From: Anadara kagoshimensis
Taxonomy: Eukaryota; Mollusca; Bivalvia; Arcoida; Arcidae
Assembly (NCBI GenBank): GCA_021292105.1
Contig: CM037860.1
Span: 16,386,698-16,450,697 of the forward strand
Direction: 5' to 3'
DNA length: 64,000 bases
Positions 1 to 12,215 of this stretch are shown one piece after another (within the stretch, counting starts at the first letter, position 1; each line of letters starts with the position of its first letter). Under the pieces are notes generated by a model, which was not told the DNA's origin, did not search any database, and worked only from the letters and a program-made list of their open reading frames with translations. A program made the translations under genes and the position numbers.

Positions 1-780
1 GGTGGAAGTTCACGTGTTTAAATTAAAAACAAACATACTAATCCATTTTCGAATCACAATCCAGAAGCAAAGTAAACTTTGGAACTGACAAGTTAAGTTA
101 GACACGTGAACTTCCACCAGGGAAGTGAGGCCGGGTGCTCCGGAAGGGTAAGCACCTCCTGTTTAGCTAGCTACACCCGCCACATGTAATCAAAATTGTG
201 TGAAAGGAACATGGAACTATGAGACGTCAAATATATACAAGGCAATCCTGGACACAGAGACATCAAACTTATCAACAATACTGTGATGACGGCCATAAAA
301 CTTTTTGAGGGCCTTGATAAGCCTAGGCTTGCAATATCCCTGAGTCAACAATTTATTTGCAAGCAGCCTACTTCGCTGTACAAAGTCCCCGTAGTGGGAA
401 CAAGCTCTACCATAGCGCATTAATTGGGAAACAAATACACCATAAGCAGGAGAAGCAGGTATATTGCTGCATAAAAAAGGAAAGTTGACAATAGAAAAAT
501 TGAAGTCATCACGTTTATCATTAAGTTTCCTTTCTTGTGCGTCATAATTCAGGTATGAGTCTAAATATGAAGCAGAACTTGAGGAATCAGTCGTGTCTTT
601 TATTTCAAGCTCACTAGGATAGATGAGATTTACATAGTCTCCAAATTTAGGATTGTTAAGAGACAGAACGTCATCTATATATCTGTATGTTGAGTTGAAT
701 GATTTGGCGACAGTTTGTCACTTTCAAAGATGTTACCTTGCTTCTAGATTGTGATTTGTACATAGATATGTTTGTTTTTT
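1..780. mobile_element. Family A retroelement copy with inverted ends
   Basis: The RT fragment is followed on the minus strand by the family's 3' tail (about 216 down to 25). Its signature includes a GGTGCT...AGCACC hairpin and CCTGGTGGAAGTTCACGTG. The same tail end recurs in inverted orientation at 712-780. Another inverted piece sits at 1-20: bases 1-17 and 102-118 are complementary. The copy is therefore flanked on both sides by oppositely oriented ends, either from nested insertions or from the inverted-repeat organisation seen in some Penelope-like elements. Confidence 0.6.
217..717 (-). pseudogene. Reverse transcriptase C-terminal fragment (family A retroelement)
   Basis: An uninterrupted minus-strand frame of 166 codons from just after a TGA at 718-720 to a stop at 217-219. 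It begins within the RT palm: YRYIDDVLSLNNP carries the YxDD catalytic motif. It ends with a thumb-like segment RSRLLANKLLTQGY and KKFYGRHH. I recognise this C-terminal pattern from uncharacterised RT proteins common in molluscs and corals; Penelope-like affiliation is plausible but not proven. The N-terminal RT motifs are absent, so it is a 5'-truncated remnant. It is the best preserved coding part of a family with many tail fragments in this window. Confidence 0.7.
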
Positions 781-3624
781 GATTTGTTAATTTTTAAGAT
801 ATTCGGGAATTTAAGGTTATATTTTAAAGATCACTAGATAAAAAGCATTTCCATTTAGTTGTGACAAAATTTTACTATATTCACTAAAACAAGATTACCA
901 AAATTTGCTAAATTTAATTTAATGAAAATCTTGACTAAGGAATGATTATCAAAACCGGGGCCTGAACACTTGCTGATAATGTACATTGCAAGTTTCATAC
1001 TAAAATGAAAAAAAAATCACGGTAGTTATAAGAAAATACTTTAATTGACATCAGGATCAACAAATAAAAGACCTAAATAAAAATAAAAGAAATTATCCAA
1101 CACAATTATAACCGTTCTTGTCCATATCACAATTACAAAAGCAAAGTAAAGAAACTTTGAAAACTGACAAAGTAAGTAAAATACTGTACTTTTATCAGGG
1201 AAGTTAGATCTGGTGCTTCGGAAGGGAAATCACTCTTTTTATAGCTAGTTAAATTTGCCATGTGTGAAAATATTAAAACACAAAATAGATTAAAACATAT
1301 TATAAAAAAATGTATAGTAAAAACAAATAAGAAATGGGACAAATACAACGACACCAAATCATGGATAATATAACAGAAAAATGTTTGCTTCTTATGAACA
1401 TGAAGCAAGTGGAAAACATCAAACAAAAATAGTCTTATGACACCAAATGATCAAACAATCGGAAGTGCATCTTGATCGTTTAACAAAGAGTCGAAGAGTC
1501 GTTGACCTTTTTCGAAATACACGTAAACCGTTTTGTTTAACCAAAACAAGCCAAGTTTTTATTTTTTCATGAATTACATTAATTGTTTAATGTTAACTGT
1601 TTTTGTTTACATTCAGTTTTAAGCTAACACATTAGTGTTGTAAAAAGGCATCATTAAAAATTTAATATATTAACAAAAAGTGTATATTATGTACTTTGTG
1701 GTTCATTGTCTAGCGATCACGTCTCAACATACATATATGAACTCACGTATTTTATTCAGTTTCAATTCTCTGTGCACTTATAAAAGATCATCCGATTAGA
1801 TCTTTTTAAACAACGACACAGTTGATTAATTGCTTACGTATTCTATCAGGAAGTAATGATAAAATATTAATATAAAAATAATTATTTGGATTGGTATCTA
1901 GTCGTGTTGTTAGGTTATTTGCGAGAGTCCAACTTTCCCATTTATTTTTTACAACTAGTAAGTACTAAAAACGCACAATTAGCTTTCAAATTAAGCCTTA
2001 TGTTATAGTCTGATCATATTTTCAGTGAGGAAAAACATGTTTGAAATGGCGGTGTGATTCAAATGTAGATATCTTACTTGATATGACTAAAATAGACTTG
2101 AAATTTCACATGTGTTTTTAGAACATTTTTTCATATACAGGTGTTTCTTTTCCTAACCAGTATACGTCACAGACTAGTCCATTTATTATTTATGAATTAA
2201 CAACAGGTAAAACAAAATAAACATGAAAAAAAAGAATAAAATTCATTTTTCACAATTGTTGGCCTAGAACCACACAATTTTTTAATTTAATGATTTTAAA
2301 GTACAAAACCTTCAAGCTCATTTAACAAAGCCGAAGTTTTTGTCACAAAAGATAAAGTTATTGGCGATAAATCGTTTTACTACATGATACGCATCATCTA
2401 AATTCAGATGCGCGTCTGATAAAATCTGGTTTCATTTGGTTTTTAGACTTAATATTCAAAATGTAACCGGTTTTTTTAACACATGTTATATAAATAACAG
2501 ATCTACATATAGCATTTATGAAATTTGAGGTAAGTAATCCACAATCTTTTAAAGGCCACATCAATAAGTGATCGAACTATAAAAGTTATTTTTAAGAATT
2601 CTTTTTCTAAATACACCTTCGATTTATTTACTACTAAAGTATGTTTTGTTGAGTTTTGTTGATTACCAGATCATTATACAGGAGATAATGGTACTTATTT
2701 TTTTCTTTGATAACTGAGTTTATACATTGGCCTATTGATGCAGCTTCTGAAGTGTATTGGTGAAGTGTTTAAAGTATTTAACTTCAATAGTTATAATTCC
2801 CTATAAAAAACAATACATGTAAGTCTTTAAGCTATCTAAGGAGACATGGATTATCTGTTATTGGCCATCCATGACGTGTCACAAAAATCGTTACAAAGGC
2901 TCACGTGTGGTTTCAGTTTTCTACTCAAATATATTCATAGATCTGGTTGTAATATACCAAGGTGGTCTCAGTTACACTTGTGTATTTTTCGTTTTCTTCC
3001 AATTAAAAAACAATTTATTGATATCTTTGAAAATATTCAATATCCAATATTTGCAAACGTGACACAATCGACCAGGTCAATTATTAGCACCAAATATGTT
3101 TATTCTTGTTTTAGCTTTATACGTACGATGATAATTATACACGAAATACTTAGGTCTCAACTAATGAATATTGAATATAAATTTAGCAACATTATTAGTA
3201 ATTGCTTCCTTTTTTACTCTGTAAACAGTCGGGTTTTTTGTAAACTTGTCATTGGCGATAATAGTTCTATGGAACATACAGTTGTGTAAATGCATGGGTT
3301 TTTGTTTCATTTCTAGTTGAAATATGTCTTAATGTAATTATAAATGTATGTTATTATAGACCCATGTTTGTAAAATAAGGTCATTGGTTTGAAACACCCA
3401 ATTGAATTTGTTCAATTATAACAAATTTTTAAATACATTCTCATTGTTTCGTTCTTAGTAACATAGCTTGTTGCTAAGTACAAATGCTAGCTTTATATTT
3501 CTATATTCTAGTTTAAGTATTTTCTACGCTCTTGTGATACATATGTTAAATAATTCAGAACAAAGGGTTATGAAAAGTGGCTGAAAAAGAAAGACCAGAA
3601 CCATAGACAAAGACAACACTGTCA
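781..3624. other. Intergenic AT-rich stretch
   Basis: Apart from the decayed family A tail at 1125-1266 I see no gene, RNA gene or clear repeat. The 147-codon plus-strand frame at 2846-3289 has no recognisable domain and overlaps another frame; treated as chance. Confidence 0.6.
1125..1266 (-). repeat. Degenerate family A tail
   Basis: Similarity to the family A tail: AAAGCAAAGTAAAG, a TCAGGGAAGT segment, GGTGCTTCGGAAGGG and the AGCTAGTT stretch in the same order and spacing. Confidence 0.55.
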
Positions 3625-3775
3625 ATTTAAAAACAAGCATATCAATCGTTTTTCAAATCACAATCCTAAAGCAAAGTAAAAAAACATTGCCAATTAAGTT
3701 AAACAGGTGAACTTCCTGTCGGATGCTCGGGAAGGGTAAGAATTTCTTTTTTAAGCTAGTTACACCTGCAACTCG
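3625..3775 (-). repeat. Degenerate family A tail
   Basis: Carries AAAGCAAAGTAAA, AACAGGTGAACTTCC and GGATGCTCGGGAAGGG, then AGCTAGTTACACC, in family A order. A deletion removes the middle of the tail. Confidence 0.6.
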
Positions 3776-4905
3776 CTTTCTTTAATAAAAAGGATGGCAT
3801 CTATTTTGGGAACTACATATAGTTGGTCACTATAAATTCACAAATTAACTAAATTACATTCCATTACAACCTACTAGTCTTTCTCTTGCCTTTTAATTTA
3901 AACAGCATTTTAAGAAAATATGTATGAAAAGTTTTTCTGAACATCTCCGAATAAACAACTACATTTTGATTCTTCTATTTTCATTAAAATGTCTTTGGAT
4001 ATCAACAATATTAGATGAAGAGTTAAATTCTAAAAGAGCAGTCTAGTGCGGCAAAATTAAAACAGGTTTAATAATAACTACAGTCAAGACAGAAAGTAGC
4101 TGTATAGTAACATTGGCTTTTATAACACTAAGTGAAATGTAAAAAATAATGTAATACTAGTATTACGAGAGGTAAAATAGTCAAAATGTTTATGAACACC
4201 GTTGTCAATACTTATAATCTGGAATAGATTTTCCGATTTATTATTTATCCACACCTACGCTTTCTGTGTTGTAAAAATGTCGAATTAGATTTTAAGTGTA
4301 CATATACTTATTGTCATTACATAACTATCAGATTCATCCGTTAATTTCTTTAGTGGTCTTCGTATGAAATGAAATAATGTAGTTCATACAATTATAGTGA
4401 CCACTTGATTGATATAAATTTCAAATACTTGGATTAGGCACAATTACGCCCACTTCTATTGAAGCATTTGTATCCCACTCATTTTTAATCAGTGGTAGTT
4501 AGACACACATTTATACTCGAGATTAAACACAACCATCAAACATTCGAACCATGTCAATATGAGCTTTATTCTACAAAACAAGGAACCGAAATGCATGTGA
4601 AATATTTATTGTCAATATTTCGGGACCACTACTCGAAAAGCAAGTGCTTATACAGGTCCAACAATACTTTTTGGAGGTCTACACCATACATAAGCTTTGT
4701 AACACGATCGACAAACGTTCCAATTATTGTTCCGGTGACACACTAGAGTACGATATTTTTTTAAATTGCAAAACAAAAATCAATATCGTGATACATGGGC
4801 TAAATGATGAAAACAATAAAAATGGTCTTAACATGAATCATCAAACATTATATGTCACTGTTACACGGCCTAAATTTATAGAGGTACAATACATTTTATT
4901 TTTTT

Positions 4906-4946
<41 letters not shown>

Positions 4947-5339
4947 TTCTATAGATAATTTTATTGAAATCCTCCACTGGCTCGGGAAATTATGTTACTA
5001 ATAATACATTCTATGAATTTTTTAACACTTTTAATTACATTTCTTTGGTAAATGGTTACAAAACTTTTAAACAGATGGTATTAAATGCTGTTTGAACAGA
5101 AACAAAGTGTCATTCATAGTAACTGTTTATACAAATTGTTCTCATTAATCGCTCTTACCTATGTCATTGATAATATTGTTTGTTGAATTTGATGACAAAA
5201 GCTAAACTTAAATTATTTGGATTCCTATGTAAGATAGACGTCAATTCTCTTTTTAAAACTAATTGGTATCATATATACTTTTCTCATTCCCGCTCTTGTT
5301 CCAACCGTTGTGATTGATCCACTCCAGAAATATAACTTC
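3776..5339. other. Intergenic AT-rich stretch
   Basis: Holds a 38-base poly-T tract (4908-4945). Two overlapping plus-strand frames (4492-4958) run into the poly-T and look accidental. Nothing else is supported. Confidence 0.6.
4908..4945 (+). repeat. Poly-T tract
   Basis: 38 consecutive T residues, equivalent to a minus-strand poly-A. It could be the tail of a retroposed sequence, but no recognisable body is next to it. Confidence 0.9.
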
Positions 5340-5790
5340 TACCACACATCAACCACAAACCTAACAATCCATGTTAAAAAACAACTAGAAAAGCAAAGTA
5401 AAAACTGAAACTAAGCGCAAATCGGGTAAAACGCTTCATCCATGTAACTGAGACCATGTGCTCTTGAAAGGTAAGCACATCTTAGCTGGCTAGCTATATC
5501 CGCCATGTAGGAAATCAAAATTGAGAATGAAAGGAATATGAACTACGAGACTTTAAAGATATTCAAGATAACTTTGGATACAGATACTTCATAGTTACGG
5601 ACAATATTGTGTTGAAATCTTCTTAAACCCAGTGTTACTAAATTCATGAGTCTATAATTTATATGTTGGTAGCTTGCTTCGTTATACAAAGTTTACAAGC
5701 TCTAAAATATCATATGAACTATGCAGCACAGTCACCTTCAAAAACTAGAGAAGCAGGTAATCAGGCGAATATATTCTGAAAAAAACATTA
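5340..5790 (-). repeat. Family A copy with RT remnant
   Basis: The tail (AAAGCAAAGTAAAAACTG, GTGCTCTTGAAAGGTAAGCAC, GCTGGCTAGCTA) continues into a decayed version of the RT C-terminal region, recognisable by TTGCTTCGTTATACAAAG and AGAGAAGCAGGTAAT. The frame is broken. Confidence 0.6.
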
Positions 5791-5883
5791 CTTTTGTTAA
5801 AATTGAATAAATACCTCAGGTATCAATGTATAGAAAAGGGAATATTAAATCGTATATGATTATTAAACCTTTTTTCACTTGTT

Positions 5884-5935
5884 TTAGACGGCCGTTTTAC
5901 CTTGCAATTCTTCGGTCCAAAATATAATGGCGTTA
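5884..5935 (-). repeat. Possible decayed family B (hammerhead-like) relic
   Basis: Minus strand carries TTTTGGACCGAAGAATTG and AAACGGCCGTCTA, in the order seen in family B, but the CTGATGA segment is missing. Weak. Confidence 0.3.
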
Positions 5936-7080
5936 TACCTCATTGTTCCTGTAGAAGACGCATTTAACTAAAGGGCAGAAGAAACATGAAAAAATGAAAT
6001 TTATTGTTATGGTAAAAGATGCATTTACATTGAATGGGAGAAAATATAGGTAGGGAAAACGCAAAAAAACCCACAATCGAGTAGTTTTTACAAAAAATAT
6101 TCCTTTACTTCTATATATTTAGTTTGTATTTAACAGTACTAAAACATTAATGTACTAAAAACATAATATTATGATTATGTGGTAAAAGTGTTAATTATTC
6201 ACAACACGTGACTCATCAGTACGTGTTTTAAAAAATAAAAAAAATTACCATTAGAAGTACGCTACTTGTTTATATAGAATATAAAGCATTTGAAATACTC
6301 GGTCAAAAAAAATTTTTGTGTTCTGTAATCCAAAGTTTTACTGATAATGTTTAATAGATGTATAATTGTTATGACGTAAATGTATTTTTTAAAATTATGT
6401 TTCCATTTTATCAAGTTTCAGTCCAATGTTGGACTTATTGTAATAGTGTCGGGTATATGAATAAAATCCCTGCTCCCCATGGGGCTTAACAATGATATCA
6501 ACAGTAATTATCTGTTTATACAATTTCCGATAAATAATTATTAGACAGATTACTTTTTTCACAACTAAGGTGCCATTTTCAACACTGCTTAAATGTACAA
6601 TTGGAATTTATTTAATTCGTTCTCTTTCACTGTTATTATATTATAGATAATACCTGTTAAATATGCAATGAACTTTTTAAATTAATAGAAAGCATGTAAC
6701 ATTATTGTCCTTTGAAATAAAAACATTTCTATGTCAGAAAAAAAATCATAATTATATTTCAATTATAATCATTACATAATTCTTGATATAAAGGAATCTG
6801 GTGAATAAATATGCTTAGTAACAGTCGATGTAATCAAAACACAAAATAACAAACCACTGAAATAGGAAACCAATATACTGACCTATTTATTAATTTTTTG
6901 TTTCTTTTATTGGTGACTGAATGGTCTTACATGGAGTCGGGACAACGAATCATGTTTGTTGTAACCTATTGCCTATTTACATAATCGGATAATTTTAGAG
7001 CTAAATCTTTCGCTGACTTGATGTCGGTTGTTTTACTAGGTATTCATGTTTATTCGGATTTCTTGGAAATTTGAGAAGTC
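5936..7080. other. Intergenic stretch, nothing recognised
   Basis: AT-rich, without open frames above 60 codons, tandem structure or repeats that match the families seen elsewhere in the window. Confidence 0.6.
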
Positions 7081-7345
7081 AACACAAACATATCTGTCAA
7101 TGTCTGAACCACAATAATAAAAGGAAGGTAAAAACTTAAAAAAAACTGGCATATAAAGTAAAATACATGAACTTCCACCAGGAAAGTAATAGCGACTGTT
7201 TCCTAGGGCTTAGCACCTCCTACTTAGCCAGTCGGAAGCACATGCGGCATCAAAACGTAGACATATAAATATGGACATGGAAATATAGGGTATCAAATAT
7301 ACCCAGGGTAATCTTGGGTAGAGAGACATTATTCTGATTAACAAT
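7081..7345 (-). repeat. Degenerate family A tail
   Basis: Contains ACATGAACTTCCACCAGGAA, GCTTAGCACCTCCTACTTAG and the downstream AGGGTATCAAATATACCCAG segment of family A. Confidence 0.55.
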
Positions 7346-9640
7346 ATTGTAATAATACTTTCTGAGTAAAATAATCATTAGTGTGATGAAGCGCTCTATT
7401 TCTCAACTCAATTCTACATTAATTTAAAAATAGTAGAAAAAAATAACTCTATAATTTTATTTATGTAAATAATTTATGTTGTCAAGCGATAAGAAAGTTA
7501 AAATGAACGCGGTTACACGGTTAAGGTTGATAAAATATCATCTTCAATAAAAGAAGCGAAGTTGATTTGAAAAAACGGATGTAATTGGTTAATACACTGT
7601 TTGATAAGATCTTGAATATTACATGCATATGCAGAAGTTTTAGGTATTCCTTCATAAAACCATGGTGTATGTAGCCAGAAACTATAAATTAATTATTTAT
7701 GAGTGAAATTTACATTAAAATGTCAATGCATAAATCAATCTAAGGATATACAGAAACTTTCAAAGTTGCGGCTAGTTAAACGTTAACTTGGCATTACATA
7801 GATTACCATGGAGACAAAACAACAAGAAGCGTGATCTAAAATATTGAATATAGGATTTAAAGAATGGTTAATCAACCAAAACCACATTTAATAATGTAAA
7901 CTAAATAGCCAAGTAGATCAGTATTACATCTTCATTACACCTTAGTGTATTTTAAAATTCTGTCTTGCAAGTTAAGCAGTATAGTATTACAAGCGAAAGA
8001 AAAAACTTTCTTCATTCCATATTCTGAAAATTTAATCATACTAGTATGTGGTTAACCAGATCGATAGCCGATACTGTAAACCAAGTTCTAAGGACTTTGT
8101 TTAGTTTATTATTTATATTTTTTAATCAATCGAGCTTTACGTCAAAGTCTAGAATCTCTCACTTCTATCGAGACGTCACTAGTCATAAGTAAAGCGACAG
8201 AAACTTGATAAATTAATATTAAATGACGTCAAATTTAAAATGGTGTACGACTCAATATCAGATTTATTGCGGTTTAATGGTAATTATTGTCTTCATTATC
8301 TAGAAAATGTTGTTTTAAATAATTAAGAAATGACATTCTGTTCATGGTATTTCAATAGGTAATGCAAGATAGTTTGGCGCATGCCAAATTCCATGAAGGA
8401 TAAAGCCCTTCATTTTGAATTTGACAATTGTCACACTATCTTGCAATATCAGTCCACACAATTACAATTCATCTTTCATCTGTATTATTCTTCGATATAC
8501 CACGGGTAGATGTTGATTGGTTGTACTGAAGTTATGTTAAGTAAAGCATCGCAATTTGAATCATATTACTCGCTCAACAAAAGTTTGTTCTTCACTCAAA
8601 TAGAGCTCGAACTTAATATGCTTGATACAGATTATTGCCTTTTATTTAAGTAAAGAAGCTAATTTCTTTGGTCTTTATCATGTAAATATTTATTTAGCTA
8701 AGTAAACCGTTTAATATCTTCGATTACCCAAATATAAGAGCAGAAAGTCTTCTGGACATTATTTATTTAAGACCACCTTCTTGAAAAAATCAATCGAAAG
8801 CAATTATGTTAATTCATATTTAAATCACAATTCAAACTTAAAGTAAATAGTCTAGTCAATCTACAGTTTGACCTCAAACTAATTGCAAAAGAATATATTT
8901 TGTTACCATTATGCTCTCAAATACATGAAATGATTATAGTAAAAATCCACCAAAAGCTGATAAGGGGAAAATAGTTTTTGGGGAGATTTAATTTCTTATG
9001 GGGATTTCTATAGACAAGGAAGATAACTCTTGTAAAACCGGTGGAGTTTTAGTCCCATTAACATATGTTTTTTTTTGCTAAATTAAACAAAATGTAAAGC
9101 ACATACCCCGGAATTAATCAACCATAATTGTTTTCATATATACATTTAAATTTCTGAGTTCATTTTGAGTTAAATCATCGGTCCATTTTAATTCAGTTGC
9201 ATTTTACATTGTTTCACAATCTAATGTTATTAATATAGAATACTCAGAGTAATGAAGTAAGAGTATAGAAAAGTTATGTTTTTTAACCTGAGATATACTT
9301 ATTTTATCATTTTTGAGCACAATAAAATATATCTGAGGTTAATATTTTTTTTCATCTCTTAACATGCACTTATTCAACGTTTTGCATAAAGTCTTTGAAC
9401 AAAATATTTTTTACATTACCTTTACATATTACATTCTAAATTGTCTTAAATGATTGTTTAAATTCCCATCTGATTTCTAGGTCGTTCTTCATATAGTAGC
9501 GTTCATATAGAGTTATCCCCCTTTTCTATAGAAAATGCTATTTGTAACTTCAATTTGCAAAATACGCAAATTCCACTGAAATGAAACGGGTGGATTTATT
9601 GTGATGAATAAAAACACCTTTCCTTTGAAGTTTGACCCCA
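7346..9640. other. Intergenic stretch with one small foldback
   Basis: Only the inverted repeat at 8363-8443 stands out. No coding frame or further family copy is recognised. Confidence 0.6.
8363..8443. repeat. Inverted repeat (GCAAGATAGT arms)
   Basis: GCAAGATAGT at 8363-8372 is complementary to ACTATCTTGC at 8434-8443; weaker pairing continues inward (CATGAAGG / CCTTCAT). A small foldback of about 80 bp. Confidence 0.6.
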
Positions 9641-9745
9641 TTTTTTTAGATTGACTTTAAAAAAAAACATTGGAAAACTTACATATGTAGTTAAACACGC
9701 GAAATTCCATCCCAGGAAGTGAGACCATTTGCTCCAAAAGGGTAC
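9641..9745 (-). repeat. Degenerate family A tail
   Basis: ACACGCGAAATTCC, CAGGAAGTGAGACCATTTGC and CCAAAAGGGTA follow family A order; short and decayed. Confidence 0.5.
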
Positions 9746-9969
9746 ATTTTGAGGATTTGCTATATATCTTTCTTCGTATTTTTGTGAAGTTTAGGAATGG
9801 TTGGAAAAAAATTCATGTTTGGTAAAATTAGTTCTGATTTATGTATGATTCTCCATTATATCGAAACAAGCTCCAATACAAGACATTCAAGGAAGAAACT
9901 CTTACAAACGACAATGTTGGTGGAAGAAGGTTCAGTACTCATATACAAATTAAGTTTGGTAATCGTAAT

Positions 9970-10470
9970 TTTAATAAAAGACCTAACTGACCTTTTTCCA
10001 TCCTATAAGATACTAAGTTCCATATTTTCTAGTTTAGTCCAGCGTTCCCCAGGTTTTGCTTCATATTTAGACCCCAATTATGACGGGAACGAAAGGCTAC
10101 ATTTAAAGCGACAAACGTGATGACTTCAATTTTTATATGCAGCAATATACCAATCTCTGCTGCTAATGCTGTATTTGTTTCCCAATTAATACACTATGGT
10201 AGAGTTTGTTCCCACTATGGGAACTTTTTACAACGAAGCAAGCTGCTCATAAATAAATTGTTGATTCAGATATATTGCAAGCCTAGGTAATCAGGACCCT
10301 CAAAAAGTTTATGGCCGTCATCACCGTATTGTTGATAAGTGATGTCTCTGTGTCCATGATTTCTCTGGATATATTTGACGTCCCATAGTTCCATATTCCT
10401 TTCACTCAATTTTGATTTCACACGTGACGGGTGTAGCTACTTAACCTTTCCGGAGCACCCGGAAATAGGG
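9970..10470 (+). pseudogene. Family A RT remnant plus tail, plus strand
   Basis: DNA similar to the 217-717 fragment, read on the plus strand: TTTGCTTCATATTTAGAC, CAGCAATATACC, TTTCCCAATTAATACACTA, TATTGCAAGCCTAGG and ATGGCCGTCATCACCGTATT. Several indels break the frame. The tail follows, from TTTGACGTCCCATAGTTCC to TTTCCGGAGCACCCGG. A further tail piece lies at 10784-10833 after a gap of unrelated sequence, so the copy was probably interrupted by an insertion or rearranged. Confidence 0.65.
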
Positions 10471-10783
10471 ATACAATTGAAGAGTCACCAGTTATAATGT
10501 ATCAAGACATCCTATAAATTTAGGGAAAAATTAAAAGCAGGTAGGTGGAGTAAACGTATTAACTTTCAATTCTGCTATGTGTGCTTCTTATTCTGTTCCA
10601 AATAAAAGGTTGAGCGAGCTGTTTATTGTGATTAAATATTTTAGATGCAATGGAATATGGTAATATTAGAAATCTAAGGTGTTGGGTTATATTGAAGTTA
10701 GCAGGGACATTGAATTGTAATTGATTGATTCTACATACCAAAATTGTCTTACCAAAGATGAAGTTTTTTCAAAGTAATTAGGA

Positions 10784-10833
10784 TTGGAGTCTTTGCTTCT
10801 GGATTGTGATTCAGACATGGATCAGTATGTTTG
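10784..10833 (+). repeat. Family A terminal segment
   Basis: TTTGCTTCTGGATTGTGATT and then ATCAGTATGTTTGTTTT match the extreme end of family A. Confidence 0.6.
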
Positions 10834-11635
10834 TTTTTATTTAAAAGCGAAAACTTCTTTACTTAAATTAGTAATATTGGATCCCGAATTTTCACAAAAG
10901 TACATACAAGGAAAGATATATAGCAGTTTCTTTAAATGTACTTCGAAATCATTATCAGTAATTATAATACAAAAAAATGGTTTCAGTCCTTTTCAGATAA
11001 AGTATTGGTTCGCAAATTATGAGTTTGGCAGTCTTTTTTTAGCAAATTGAGTAACGAAAAAATTAAATGTAGGTTAAATAGATTTTTAGAAAGTGCTTTT
11101 ATTACTTAGCGACTATAAATAAATTTTCATTTAGTTTTAGACCGGTTTATGTTTGTGTTTAAATGCTATACTTTCGTATGAGTCAAGAATTGGAACAAAA
11201 CATTACATAACAGGGAAAACAACAATCGCTCTATATAATTAATTCAATCGCTATTTTGTTTTAATTTGACAAATTACTGATTGTATTTGTTATAGAAATA
11301 AGAAATGCATATAACGGTTCCTTCGACTATTGTCTTGAAATGTTTACATGTTAAGCAAAAATAAAATTATAAACTTTCATTCAAACCATATTACAAACAT
11401 GGTAATATCAAAATACGATTTAAAAACAGACAGAAAAATTAAGAAAGCAATCAACGAACAGGTTATACGAAAATTAAGAAAGAAGACAAAAATTACTGAT
11501 GATTCAGTTCTAAAGCTAAGAATGTAAAACAAAACAGTGGTTGTAAAAGTGTAGACAGTTAAAACACTAAGGCTGGTTATAACAACAGTGATGAGTAGAG
11601 ATGTAAGTTGTCAATGATCAGGTAGCATATATACC

Positions 11636-12215
11636 TCATGGGGATTAGAGAGGTAGAATTCTAACATTGTGCTAAATGAAGTTCCAAGTGAAATGAACAA
11701 CCTGATAGCACCTGACGTTTAGAGAGATATAACTCTAAAAATTGGTTCTAAATGACCAGATAAAATGTACAACCCGATTGGGCGGATGAAGTGTAGAGAT
11801 AGAACTCTAAATATTGGATCTAAATCACAAGGTAAAATGTACAACCCACCCGATTGGGCGGATGAAATGTGGATATAGAACTCTAAATATTGGTTCTAAA
11901 TGACCAAGTGAAATGAACAACCCGAATTGGCGGATGAAGTGAGGAGAGGTAGAACGATGACCAGGTGACATGTACAATCTGATGTAGCGAATGAAGACTT
12001 GAGAGATATAACTCTAAACATTGACTGTCAAGCACCAGATGAAGCGTATCACCTGTTTGGGCGAATAAAGTATAGTGTAATAGTACTCTAACATTAGTTC
12101 TAAATGACTAGGTAAATGTACAACCTGAAAGGGGGAATGAAGTGTGGAGAGTTAGAACTATAGTCATTAGTTGTCAATCTCCAGATGATCATGATATGTA
12201 CAAACTGTAGGTCGG
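11636..12215. repeat. Tandem array, about 72-79 bp period, about 8 units
   Basis: Recurring blocks AGATATAACTCTAAA, TTGGTTCTAAATGACCAG, ATGTACAACCCGATTGGG and CGGATGAAGTG. The ACAAC anchor recurs near 11697, 11769, 11841, 11917, 11974, 12120 and 12199, with one unit more decayed. Units diverge by substitutions and small indels. Confidence 0.8.

Noticed and set aside
1133-1426. 97-codon minus-strand frame rich in F, L and I
   Set aside because: Overlaps a decayed family A tail and shows only the hydrophobic bias of AT-rich DNA.
2846-3289. 147-codon plus-strand open frame
   Set aside because: No signal peptide, domain or conserved motif; overlaps another frame; composition typical of AT-rich chance frames.
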